From Propionivibrio limicola (GTDB taxonomy: Bacteria > Pseudomonadota > Gammaproteobacteria > Burkholderiales > Rhodocyclaceae), in contig NZ_SSSR01000003.1 of NCBI RefSeq assembly GCF_009469695.1, positions 62,001 through 126,000 on the forward strand: DNA of 64,000 nucleotides, given 5' to 3'. Positions 10,010 through 18,276 of the stretch are shown here, in pieces. The translations under genes were made by a program, and so were the position numbers. The notes beneath the pieces were generated by a model. The model was given only the letters and a program-made list of their open reading frames with translations, did no database searches and was not told where the DNA came from. Position 1 is the stretch's first letter, and the number at the start of each line of letters is the position of its first letter.

Positions 10010-10044
10010 GGCATTTCCTTGGTCAAGATTTGTAGGCATGGTGC

Positions 10045-10239
10045 TTAAAACAGCCCTTTGTCCGAGTCGAACAACTGCTGCACTTCCTTTTCGACCTTGA
10101 CCAGGATTTCGTGCTTGATGTTCAAGGTCATGTTGATTTCGATAGGCTTTTCCGGCGCCTCGATGCGCACCGTGGGGGAACAGGCGATAGCCAGCAACGC
10201 CATCGCCGCGAGTGAAAGCAGGGGGGACGTTCTGGTCAT
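10045..10239 (-). CDS. ynbE: YnbE family outer membrane lipoprotein
   Basis: A 64-residue lipoprotein. The ATG at 10239 gives a short signal with lipobox LAIAC and lipidated Cys20; an upstream in-frame start at 10278 would overlap the space behind ydbH and is less likely. The short mature part (VRIEAPEKPIEINMTLNIKH) matches YnbE, which in E. coli augments the C-terminal beta-strand groove of YdbH at the outer membrane. It lies 41 bp after ydbH and 35 bp before ydbL. Confidence 0.88.
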   Translation of the reverse strand: MTRTSPLLSLAAMALLAIACSPTVRIEAPEKPIEINMTLNIKHEILVKVEKEVQQLFDSDKGLF

Positions 10240-10280
10240 GGGAGTGCTCCGTGCGGTGGATTGGTTCAAGATTAGCAAAA

Positions 10281-12884
10281 TTAATTCAGTTTGCCCGACT
10301 GCAGTTGTTCCAGAATGTGTCGGTTGAAGTCGCCGGAGAAAAGGGCGGCGCGGAACAGTCCGGGCAGTTTCCCGTTGATGTTGAGTCGGAAGCGTATCGG
10401 ATAGCCGCTGTAAAAATCGGGGTTGTTGCCTTCCAGCGCGGTTTGCATCTGGTAGGCACCATCAGCGGCATACAGCACCCCTACGTCGAGATGCCGGAAG
10501 TGAAAATTGCGCAATGCCAGCAAGCCGGGGTTCTCGGGCAGGGTCAGTGTTGGCGCGTATTTAAGGGTGCCGGCGCCGACGCTGCTCAGCCGTCCGTCGC
10601 GGATTTCGACGCCGCCGGCGTGATAGACCAGTGGCAGAATGCCGTTCAGTTGTCCGCTACCGGACAGCCCCTGAACGTTTGGCAGCGCAAGAAGCTGACC
10701 GAGATCGATGCTGCGAATCTCCAGCGGCAGCGGTTGATCCGCCAGCGGCCAGCGTAGCGTGAGCGGCCCACCGCGCACGCTACCACCGAGCAACCCGGCG
10801 TGCAGTGCGTGCACGGTCAGCGCTTGCGCGCCGAGCGCTAGGTCAACGTTCAGCTCAGCCAGCGGCGTGCCTGTGGCCAGTTCGCCGCCTTGTGCAGCAA
10901 AGCTGATCCGGCCCCGCAACGGGTGCAATCCGTCGAGTTGTACCGTGCCTTGCACGCCTTCGAGCCGCGCCCGGTCCCAGCCCAGGGCGGCATTGCGCAT
11001 CTGGAACGTTCCTTTGGCATTGATCCTTGTTGCAGGTCGGGAACACCAATCCACCGCGAAACGGCTTTCTGCCTCTCCTGTCCGAAGATCGAGCGGAAGC
11101 AAGGCCGGAGGGCGCGGCTGCAACAGCTTGCCAAGCGTCGCCAAGGATTGTTGGGCCGAGAACATTGCCTCGCCGCATCCGCGCGACAGGGCGTGCGAAC
11201 CGGAAAACCGGAGCGTCTCCGTCCCCTGCAGATACAGGGCGCCGTCACCGTGCAACGAGCCGCCGTCAAACCGAAGGCGGGCACGCACCATGGGGGTGGG
11301 CCATGTCCGGAAGCGCACGGCATCTGTGGCGAGCAGGACTTCTCCCTCGGCGTTTTCCACGGACGGCACTCCCTTGCTTCCGGCCGGTCGGAAGCGCGAT
11401 AGCTGCAGTCGGCTCGGGCCGAGTGTCACCGTCTGGCCGGCGCCGAACTCGATCTTTACTTGCGGGGCGCTGGCTTCGCCGCTCAGTTCCAGCGTTTTCG
11501 GGACGTCGTTGCCCGCTTTGGCCGTGGCTTCCACCTTCCACGTCGTCCGACCCACACTGACCGGAGAGTCTCCCGACCTCGCAAGACGTTCCGCCCCGGC
11601 TTGCAAGGCAATCCGGCCCCGGATTCCTTCTGGACGTGACCAGTGCAGCGCGACGTTTCCGGCCGCTTGCGCATCGCGAATCTGAAAAGCCGCGTGCTGC
11701 CACTGCCTGATGCCACCCTTGAGGCGCAGTTGCAGTTCCGCTTCGCGCCAGTTCGCTCCGTCTGTTCCTTCTTCGCGCTTCAGTAGGATGTGCTGCAGCG
11801 CTCCTTCCCAGCGGCCCCATGACGGAGAGCGCAGCACGAAGGGGAAAGCGTCCTCGCTGAACAAGTTCCCGGCAGCTTGATGCAGACCGAATACACGCTC
11901 CAACCGTCCGCTGGTCTGCAGCGCGTGTTTTCCTCCGGCGTCGATCCGCCATTGCCATCCCGGTTGCAGTTCAATTCGGGCGGACGCTGCCTGCCAGAAG
12001 AAACGCAGCTTCCCCGACAACGCGAATTCCAACGGCACGGACGCTTGCGTCGAGCGCCCTTGCGCTTTCGTCACCTCTGCATTGCCGCTGAGTGCGCGGA
12101 GTGTTCCGGCCGCCTCGCCCAGCGTGGCCTCCACTTGCATCGTCATCACTCCGTCCGCCATCTCCAGCGGCAGATCAAGGCCTAGATGTTTTCCGAGTCC
12201 GGTTGCTGTCGCCAGCGAAAACTGGCCGGACAGAGATGCCGGTTGCTGTGCCGGATCGCGGCCGATGCGCAGAGTCGCGTTCGCTGGAGTGCCTTCGAGC
12301 GGTTGCCATTCGGCAAGGACCTCCAGCGTTTCCGGGGAGACTTCAGCCGGGCCTGCCGTCAGGCGCGCCAAACCGCCTTGCGTTCTGAATTCCGCCGACA
12401 GCCGCTCCGCTGTCTGGCGCATCTCGAAGGTGCCGCGCGCTTCCAGGCGCGCGAGTTTCGTGTTGAGCACGGCCACGTGCAGATCGCCGATTCGCACTTC
12501 GTTCGCCGGCAGGCGCGGCCATGCGAGGTGCGGCCACGGCGAGGGGGCTGCCGCCATTTCAGGCTTCACTTCAAGTTCTGCACGGGCAACATTCAGCCGC
12601 TGCACGCGGCGTTCCGTCAGCGAATAGTCGAGCGCGATGTCATGCATCGATGCCCGGAAGCGGTGGCCGCCGGCGCTGCGATAGACGGCCCGCACTTCGC
12701 GCAGGCGCGCCTGTCCGGTTCCGATCTCGTCGATGTCGAGGTGCAGCGATTCGAGACCCGGAATCGCCAGCCAACGCTCTGCCGCCAGCCCCAGCACTTT
12801 CGGCAGGGTCAGCCAGAAAACAAACAAAGCAAGCAACACGGCCACCAAGCAGAGCAAGGCGCGTTTTGATGGAAAGGGGCGCAT
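10281..12884 (-). CDS. ydbH: YdbH family AsmA-like intermembrane lipid transport protein
   Basis: An 867-residue protein with one N-terminal membrane anchor (about residues 8-29, LLCLVAVLLALFVFWLTL) and a long periplasmic part made of beta-rich repeats, typical of the YdbH (DUF748/dicarboxylate-like AsmA) family. The C-terminus (YPIRFRLNINGKLPGLF) is conserved. In E. coli YdbH, YhdP and TamB are partly redundant bridges that carry phospholipids to the outer membrane. Co-location with ynbE and ydbL supports the call. The gene has 58 bp of separation from ppsA, which lies upstream on the same strand, so read-through is possible. Confidence 0.88.
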   Translation of the reverse strand: MRPFPSKRALLCLVAVLLALFVFWLTLPKVLGLAAERWLAIPGLESLHLDIDEIGTGQARLREVRAVYRSAGGHRFRASMHDIALDYSLTERRVQRLNVARAELEVKPEMAAAPSPWPHLAWPRLPANEVRIGDLHVAVLNTKLARLEARGTFEMRQTAERLSAEFRTQGGLARLTAGPAEVSPETLEVLAEWQPLEGTPANATLRIGRDPAQQPASLSGQFSLATATGLGKHLGLDLPLEMADGVMTMQVEATLGEAAGTLRALSGNAEVTKAQGRSTQASVPLEFALSGKLRFFWQAASARIELQPGWQWRIDAGGKHALQTSGRLERVFGLHQAAGNLFSEDAFPFVLRSPSWGRWEGALQHILLKREEGTDGANWREAELQLRLKGGIRQWQHAAFQIRDAQAAGNVALHWSRPEGIRGRIALQAGAERLARSGDSPVSVGRTTWKVEATAKAGNDVPKTLELSGEASAPQVKIEFGAGQTVTLGPSRLQLSRFRPAGSKGVPSVENAEGEVLLATDAVRFRTWPTPMVRARLRFDGGSLHGDGALYLQGTETLRFSGSHALSRGCGEAMFSAQQSLATLGKLLQPRPPALLPLDLRTGEAESRFAVDWCSRPATRINAKGTFQMRNAALGWDRARLEGVQGTVQLDGLHPLRGRISFAAQGGELATGTPLAELNVDLALGAQALTVHALHAGLLGGSVRGGPLTLRWPLADQPLPLEIRSIDLGQLLALPNVQGLSGSGQLNGILPLVYHAGGVEIRDGRLSSVGAGTLKYAPTLTLPENPGLLALRNFHFRHLDVGVLYAADGAYQMQTALEGNNPDFYSGYPIRFRLNINGKLPGLFRAALFSGDFNRHILEQLQSGKLN

Positions 12885-12942
12885 GGCGGGAGGATACTGC
12901 GCCCTGACTCGCTTGAGTATTGCGCCGGGCGCCGTCGGTCTT

Positions 12943-15363
12943 TCAGGTTCGGACTGTATTCAGGCGTTTCTCCACTTCGAGGACGAGACGGGTGGTCTTG
13001 AGGATCGTATCGGGGTTGATGCTCATCGAGTCGATGCCGATTTCGACGAGGTATTCGGCCATTTCCGGGTAGTCGGACGGGGCCTGGCCGCAGATGCCGG
13101 CGTGGCGTCCGTTGCGGCGTGCGCCGACGACGGTCTGGCGGATCAACTCCTTGACGCCGGGGTCGCGTTCGTCGAAGTCGAAGGCGACGATGTCGGAATC
13201 GCGATCCACGCCGAGCGTGAGTTGGGTGAGGTCGTTCGAGCCGATGGAGAAGCCGTCGAACAATTGGGCGAACGCATCGATCAGCACGACGTTGTTCGGG
13301 ATTTCACACATGACGTAGATTTCAAGGCCGTGTTCGCCGCGCCGGAGACCGTACGCCGCCATAGCGGACAGCACCTTTTCCGCTTCCGGGATGCGCCGGC
13401 AGAACGGAATCATCAGCTTGACGTTGGTCAGGCCCATCGTTTCGCGCACGCGCTTCATGGCCGCGCATTCGAGGGCGAAGCCTTCGGCATAGGCCGGATG
13501 CGCGTAGCGCGAAGCGCCGCGGAAGCCGATCATCGGGTTGTCCTCGGCGGCCTCGAACCAGCGGCCACCGAGCAGGCTGGCGTACTCGTTGGTCTTGAAG
13601 TCGGACATGCGCACGATCACCGGTTTTGGGTAAAACGCCGCAGCGATGGTGCCGACGCCTTCGGACAGGCGTTCGACGAAGAAATCGGCCGGATTTTTGT
13701 GGTGACGGGTCAGCGTTTTGAGTTTGGCGCATACGTTGGCATCGTCGACTTTTTCCGGATGCAGCAGCGCCATCGGGTGGGCCTGGATGTACTCGCTAAT
13801 GATGAATTCCATGCGCGCCAGTCCGACGCCGTCGTTGGGCAGGAAGCTCGTCCGGAAGGCGATGTCCGGATTGCCGATGTTGAGCATCAGGTGTGTTTTC
13901 GGGCGCGGCAGCGCCGACAGGTCGGTGCGGACGCATTGCACCGGGATCAGTCCGGCGTAAACGTGGCCGGTATCGCCCTCGGCGCAGGAAACGGTGATGT
14001 CGTCGCCGGTTTTGATCGTCCCGGTTGCATTGCCGCAGCCGACGACGGCCGGTACGCCGAGTTCGCGGGCGACGATCGCCGCATGGCATGTCCGGCCGCC
14101 CCGGTTGGTGACGATTGCCGCGGCGGCTTTCATCACGGTGCCCCAGTCCGGAGTCGTCGCTTCGGCGACCAGCACCTCACCGGGCCGGAACTGATCGAGT
14201 TCTGCCACCGACGTAATGACGCGGGCCTTGCCGGAGGCGATCTTGCCGCCGACGGCGTGACCGCTGACGAGTTGTTGTCCACGGCCCTGCAACTCGTACT
14301 CCTCCAGCACGTTTTGCTGTTTCTGTGATGAGACCGTTTCCGGGCGTGCCTGGACGATATAAAGCTCGCCATCCCGGCCATCTTTTGCCCATTCGATATC
14401 CATCGGCATCGGGTGTCCGGCTCGGGCGCTGTAATGGTCCTCGATGGCGATCGCGGCGCCGGCGAGCGTCAGTGCATCCTCGTCATCGAGGCAGAAGCGA
14501 TCCCGCTCTTCTTCCGTGGTCGGGATGTTGCGTGTCGTTTCGTGCCCCTTCTCCCCGTAGACCATCTTGACTTCCTTGGCGCCGAGCGAGCGGCGCAGGA
14601 CGGCGCGTGAACCCCGCCGGTAGGTCGGCTTGAAGACATAGAATTCATCGGGGCCGACGGTGCCCTGCACGATGTTTTCTCCCAGCCCGTAGGCGCCGGT
14701 GATGAACACCACGTCGCGGAAGCCGGTCTCGGTGTCGAGCGTGAAGATGACGCCGCTCGTCGCCAGATCCGAGCGCACCATTTTCATGACGCCGACCGAG
14801 AGAAAAACCTTGAAGTGGGCAAAGCCGTTGTCGATGCGGTAGCGGATGGCGCGGTCCTTGAACAGGCTGGCGAAGCATTGCCGCACGGCGTCGAAGAGAT
14901 CGGCCTCGCCGGCGACGTTGAGATAAGTTTCATGCTGGCCGGCAAAGCTGGCGTTAGGCAAATCCTCGGCGGTGGCGGAACTGCGCACGGCGACGGTGAG
15001 TTCGGGGCCGTATTCGCCTTTAAGCTGGGCATAAGCGGTGACTATTTCCTGCGCCAGATCGTCCGGAATTCCGGCTTGGTAAACGATCTCTCTTGCCCGC
15101 GCGGCGCGCCGGGCAAGGTCGTCGACGTCGTTGGCATCCAGTCCGTCGAGCGCGGCGCGCAGCATCGGCCACGCCTTTGCTTCGTCAAGCACATGGCGGT
15201 AAGCCTCGGCCGTAATCGCAAAGCCATTGGGGATTTTTATTCCTTGCGGGGTCAGTTCCCGATACATCTCGCCGAGCGAAGCATTCTTGCCGCCGACGAG
15301 CGGTACGTCGTCAATGCCCAGTTGGGAAAACCAGCGAATGTAGTGAGCGGGTGTCTTCGTCAT
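12943..15363 (-). CDS. ppsA: Phosphoenolpyruvate synthase
   Basis: An 806-residue enzyme that makes phosphoenolpyruvate from pyruvate and ATP, giving AMP and phosphate. It has the N-terminal ATP-grasp nucleotide domain (VAVRSSATAEDLPNASFAGQ, about 125-145), the phosphohistidine swivel domain with catalytic His427 (GGRTCHAAIVARE), and the C-terminal PEP/pyruvate TIM barrel ending with the CGQAPSDYP motif. Length matches E. coli PpsA (792). It is the gluconeogenic entry step; two phosphofructokinases at 58-61.7 kb give the opposite direction. A PpsR-type regulator is not in the window. Confidence 0.96.
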   Translation of the reverse strand: MTKTPAHYIRWFSQLGIDDVPLVGGKNASLGEMYRELTPQGIKIPNGFAITAEAYRHVLDEAKAWPMLRAALDGLDANDVDDLARRAARAREIVYQAGIPDDLAQEIVTAYAQLKGEYGPELTVAVRSSATAEDLPNASFAGQHETYLNVAGEADLFDAVRQCFASLFKDRAIRYRIDNGFAHFKVFLSVGVMKMVRSDLATSGVIFTLDTETGFRDVVFITGAYGLGENIVQGTVGPDEFYVFKPTYRRGSRAVLRRSLGAKEVKMVYGEKGHETTRNIPTTEEERDRFCLDDEDALTLAGAAIAIEDHYSARAGHPMPMDIEWAKDGRDGELYIVQARPETVSSQKQQNVLEEYELQGRGQQLVSGHAVGGKIASGKARVITSVAELDQFRPGEVLVAEATTPDWGTVMKAAAAIVTNRGGRTCHAAIVARELGVPAVVGCGNATGTIKTGDDITVSCAEGDTGHVYAGLIPVQCVRTDLSALPRPKTHLMLNIGNPDIAFRTSFLPNDGVGLARMEFIISEYIQAHPMALLHPEKVDDANVCAKLKTLTRHHKNPADFFVERLSEGVGTIAAAFYPKPVIVRMSDFKTNEYASLLGGRWFEAAEDNPMIGFRGASRYAHPAYAEGFALECAAMKRVRETMGLTNVKLMIPFCRRIPEAEKVLSAMAAYGLRRGEHGLEIYVMCEIPNNVVLIDAFAQLFDGFSIGSNDLTQLTLGVDRDSDIVAFDFDERDPGVKELIRQTVVGARRNGRHAGICGQAPSDYPEMAEYLVEIGIDSMSINPDTILKTTRLVLEVEKRLNTVRT

Positions 15364-15593
15364 GGCGGGACTCCTTTGCTTTTTTCGAAGACCGAGGGGG
15401 CGACTGCAGGCTTCTCATTGAAAGCTAGACCATTTTCCATCGCGTTCAAGCGGGCGGGGAAATGTTCCCGGCTGGCTGGTGGCCCGAGTATCGATCCGGC
15501 AGATGCTGGTCTATCCTTGAACTGAGACGGGCAGATACACCGTGGTGCGGACACGCGCAGGTGGTGATCAACAAGACCGGGAAGGAGAGAAAG

Positions 15594-15881
15594 ATGGGAT
15601 ATCAGATTGCGGACGTCGCGGATCAGGTTTTCGGTGAGATGTTTGAGACAGAAGTCGAGGCGAAGGCCGCGCTTGACCGGCTCGTGGACGACGAGGTCGA
15701 GGGCGAAGCCAACTGGCTAACGGAATTGGCGCAGCTCGTGAGCGAAGGCGGAGCGGCCAATACGGAAGATGAAGGGTACGTGCGCCGCATTCTTGCCGTG
15801 CCGGATGACACGAAGCGTGTGGTGGCGCTGGCATGTGCCAGAGAGCGGCTTTACGCCCTCAATCGAATCGTCAAAACCTGA
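15594..15881 (+). CDS. Hypothetical protein, 95 residues
   Basis: A short open frame with a good ribosome site (AAGGAGAG at 15581-15588) before the ATG at 15594; a further in-frame start at 15462 has no such site. The product begins MGYQIADVADQVFGEMFETEV, is acidic and predicted helical, and has no signal peptide, membrane segment or motif that I recognise. A strong hairpin follows at 15895. It stands alone, divergent from ppsA, with 230 bp between the two starts. Codon use looks like its neighbours, so it is probably a real gene of unknown function. Confidence 0.7.
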   Translation: MGYQIADVADQVFGEMFETEVEAKAALDRLVDDEVEGEANWLTELAQLVSEGGAANTEDEGYVRRILAVPDDTKRVVALACARERLYALNRIVKT

Positions 15882-15894
15882 TCTTCAGAGGGGA

Positions 15895-15922
15895 GCAGGC
15901 CGCTTTTGCGCGGCCTGTTTTC
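15895..15922 (+). terminator. Rho-independent terminator of the 95-residue gene
   Basis: Stem CAGGCCGC (15895-15902) and GCGGCCTG (15909-15916) with a 6-base loop, followed by TTTTCTT. It lies 14 bp after the stop at a convergent junction with the SDR gene. Confidence 0.85.
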
Positions 15923-15964
15923 TTCATGCTTTTTGCGTTACCGATGTGCTCGCCGTCGGGGCGT

Positions 15965-16741
15965 TCAGGGCATGTATTGTCCGCCGTTGACGTTGAGAAC
16001 TTGGCCGGTGATGTAGCCGCTGCAGGCGTGCGAGGCGAGGAATAGGAAGGATGGGGCGATTTCCTCGGGGCGGCCAAAGCGGCCCATCGGGATGCTGGTG
16101 TTGATTTGCGCCCGCACGGCATCGCCCTTGTCGGCGTGGAAGGCCGTGTCGATGGTTCCCGGCGACACGACATTGAAGCGGATGCCATCCTTCGTATGCG
16201 CGGTCACCCAGTTTTTCTGGATCGTGTGCAGCCACGCCTTGGACGCGGCGTAGAGCGACGCGCCCGGTCCGCCGCCCATGTACGCGGCGAACGAGCCGAC
16301 GAGGATGACCGATGACGTCGTGCCGCTTTGCTGTGCCGCCGCTTTCAGGTGCGGGATGGCGAAGCGGGTCGTCATGTGGGCTGAACGCGCGTTGAGGTCG
16401 ATGACCTGATCGAAAAAATCGTCGTCGATTTCGGGCAACTGACGGCGTCCGACCAGGCCGCCGACGTTGTTGATCAATACGTCGATGCCACCGAAGCGTT
16501 CGACGAAACGCTCGATCAGCGTCCGGCATTCGGCGGTGCTGGACAGGTCGCCGGCAAAATGCGCGCCTTCGCCGCCAAGTTCCTGCATTTGGCGAAGAAT
16601 CGGCGCAATGTCGGGCGATTCAGTGCGCGAAGTGATTCCCACGTGTGCGCCCTGGCGTGCAAAGGCGAGGGCGGCGGCCAAGCCAATCCCCTGAGTGGCG
16701 CCGGTAATCAGCACGCGCTTGTTTTTGAGATCGTCGAACAT
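15965..16741 (-). CDS. Short-chain dehydrogenase/reductase (classical SDR)
   Basis: A 258-residue NAD(P)-dependent oxidoreductase. The cofactor motif TGATQGIG is at residues 13-20, the NNVGG motif is near 91-95, and the catalytic Ser150, Tyr164 and Lys168 (LYAASKAW) are intact. The C-terminus (SGYITGQVLNVNGGQYMP) matches FabG-like proteins. The start MFDDLKNKRVLITG at 16741 is preferred over an in-frame start at 16813, which would run into the terminator of the next gene. The substrate is not evident: the protein could be a 3-oxoacyl-ACP reductase-like enzyme or a dehydrogenase of another alcohol. Confidence 0.88.
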   Translation of the reverse strand: MFDDLKNKRVLITGATQGIGLAAALAFARQGAHVGITSRTESPDIAPILRQMQELGGEGAHFAGDLSSTAECRTLIERFVERFGGIDVLINNVGGLVGRRQLPEIDDDFFDQVIDLNARSAHMTTRFAIPHLKAAAQQSGTTSSVILVGSFAAYMGGGPGASLYAASKAWLHTIQKNWVTAHTKDGIRFNVVSPGTIDTAFHADKGDAVRAQINTSIPMGRFGRPEEIAPSFLFLASHACSGYITGQVLNVNGGQYMP

Positions 16742-16816
16742 GGGGCCTCCTGTGGTCTCGATGGATGGGGCGATTATCCGGCAATCGACGGGCGATTTGG
16801 GGCGCTGGGCCAAGCA

Positions 16817-16856
16817 GAAACAAAAACGCCCGCGGGTCAGGGAAGAGCCGCGGGCG
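16817..16856 (-). terminator. Rho-independent terminator of the NifX-like gene
   Basis: Perfect 9-bp stem CGCCCGCGG (16827-16835) / CCGCGGGCG (16848-16856) with a 12-base loop. On the minus strand it is followed by TTTTTGTTT. It ends the DUF134-NifX unit before the SDR gene. Confidence 0.87.
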
Positions 16857-16873
16857 TCGAACGAGGGGCGCGA

Positions 16874-17797
16874 TTAACCGGCGATTTCGAGCAGGTCGGC
16901 GACCGCCTGGTCAGGATCGGTCTCGGTGGTGACGAGGCTCTTGATGCCGCGTTGCAGCAAACGCTTCTGCAGGCCCGGACTCATGCCGCCGGTGAGGAGC
17001 ACGTCGGCGCTGTCCAGCGGGTGCGCCTGGTCGCCCTTGGTTTCGTGGAACGACTGCTCGATCGGCAAACTGAGCAGCGACTTGCCGACGACCTGACCGT
17101 TGCTGATGTCGTAGACCCAGAAGTTGCGGCAGCGCCCGGCGTGGTCGGTCACGGTTTTCTTGTTCTGGCAGCTGACGGCGACGATATGCGCCGCGCCGCC
17201 CAGATCAATCGCCATCGGCATGAGTTCGCCTTCGTCGCCACAACCGCAACCGCCGCTCTGTTGGTCGTGGTCATGGCCGCCGCAGCCGCCATGGCCGTGC
17301 CCATGACTGCCGCAGCCGTGACCGCCGGCTTTGCTTTCTTCCTCGTGTGCCTTGTTCTGGCAGCCGCCACTTGCGTGACCGTGACCGCCGCCGCAGCCTC
17401 CCCCGTGCGCATGATCGGCACCTTGCTCATGGTTCTTGCCACCACAGCAACCACCACCGCCTTCGTGGCTGTCGCAGCAACCGGACTCCTCTTGCTCCGA
17501 GTACAGCTCGCCGTTTTCAAACTGAGCGATGGCTTCGGAGACCGTTTTTGCCTCGGTGCCGAAGGCCTTGATGCCGCGCTGACTCAGCGCCATCTTCGTC
17601 ATGCTGTCGAAGCTGCCGCACAGCACGGCGTCGATGCGGACGCTCTGGCCGGCCCCAGCGGATTGCTCACGCAGGGACAGGTGCGAGTGTTCGCGGGTTT
17701 CCGTGTCAAAGAAAAAAAGGTGCTCGGCATTCGGCAGATGGGACTCAATCGCCGATTCAAGACCGTTGGGGGCACTGATGGGGATGCACAGTTTCAT
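16874..17797 (-). CDS. Two-domain NifX/NifB-like protein with a His/Cys-rich metal-binding linker
   Basis: A 307-residue protein with two dinitrogenase iron-molybdenum cofactor-type domains. Domain 1 (about 1-100) starts MKLCIPISAPNGLES and holds DAVLCGSFDSMTKMALSQRGIKAFGTE. Domain 2 (about 190-307) holds IVAVSCQNKKTVTDHAGRCR and the VLLTGGMSPGLQKRLLQRGI turn. Between them, residues 105-188 form a Gly-rich stretch with 13 His and 10 Cys, including GHGHGHG-like runs and CC pairs, which should bind several metal ions. No nif genes are nearby. The DUF134 regulator gene precedes it by 19 bp, a partner often seen with single-domain NifX-like proteins. A role in metal or iron-sulfur/molybdenum cofactor storage is inference. 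Confidence 0.8.
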   Translation of the reverse strand: MKLCIPISAPNGLESAIESHLPNAEHLFFFDTETREHSHLSLREQSAGAGQSVRIDAVLCGSFDSMTKMALSQRGIKAFGTEAKTVSEAIAQFENGELYSEQEESGCCDSHEGGGGCCGGKNHEQGADHAHGGGCGGGHGHASGGCQNKAHEEESKAGGHGCGSHGHGHGGCGGHDHDQQSGGCGCGDEGELMPMAIDLGGAAHIVAVSCQNKKTVTDHAGRCRNFWVYDISNGQVVGKSLLSLPIEQSFHETKGDQAHPLDSADVLLTGGMSPGLQKRLLQRGIKSLVTTETDPDQAVADLLEIAG

Positions 17798-17816
17798 GGT
17801 TGGACCTCACAAAAAC

Positions 17817-18179
17817 TCAATATTGGCTGTCTTCGCCTGAAGGGTGGGGGTTCGTGGTGCAGGCTTCTGCGTCGTTTGCCGGCGGAAGATGGCGGATGTC
17901 GTCGCCTCCCGCAATGCGCAGAGCTTTGCCTTCGATCAGGGCGATCGCTACCTTTTTGTGTGCGCGGGCCAAAATGTTGCCCAGCGTTTGCCGGGAAACG
18001 CCCATCCGTTCGGCGGCGTCGGCCTGATAGAGATCCTCGATGCCCGTCAGGCGCATGGCTTCGATTTCATCCATGGCCAGTTCGATTTCATCGAGCAGGC
18101 GCATCGGTACGCCCTGCGGCTTGAAGTAGCGCACGGGGATCTTGCATTCAACCTTGCGGCATTTGATCGGCCGTGACAT
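17817..18179 (-). CDS. DUF134 family helix-turn-helix DNA-binding protein
   Basis: A 120-residue protein with the DUF134 N-terminus (RPIKCRKVECKIPVRYFKPQG), a core LDEIELAMDEIEAMRL, and a sigma-70 region-4-like helix-turn-helix at about residues 48-72 (LYQADAAERMGVSRQTLGNIL). Cys residues near the N-terminus (Cys7 and Cys12) could bind metal. It is the first gene of a two-gene unit with the NifX-like protein and probably regulates it. A 14-bp perfect palindrome sits 48 bp upstream of its start. The family is widespread but its ligand and DNA site are poorly known. Confidence 0.87.
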   Translation of the reverse strand: MSRPIKCRKVECKIPVRYFKPQGVPMRLLDEIELAMDEIEAMRLTGIEDLYQADAAERMGVSRQTLGNILARAHKKVAIALIEGKALRIAGGDDIRHLPPANDAEACTTNPHPSGEDSQY

Positions 18180-18223
18180 CCATTTTTTCCTTCAGATTCA
18201 AGATGTCGGGCATCGTATCATGA

Positions 18224-18243
18224 TTCGTGGCATATGCCACAAA
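18224..18243. promoter_or_regulatory. Palindromic candidate operator upstream of DUF134 gene
   Basis: GTGGCATATGCCAC at 18227-18240 is a perfect 14-bp palindrome, with further matching TT and AA at the outer ends. It lies in the 97-bp gap between the HD-GYP gene end and the DUF134 start, where a promoter operator for the DUF134-NifX unit is expected. Autoregulation by DUF134 is inference. Confidence 0.55.
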
Positions 18244-18276
18244 TGCGTGCGGGCTTCGTGGCTGAAGGCGATGTGA

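Noticed and set aside
12733..14328. 531-residue open frame on the plus strand
   Set aside because: Opposite ppsA and the start of ydbH, both well supported.
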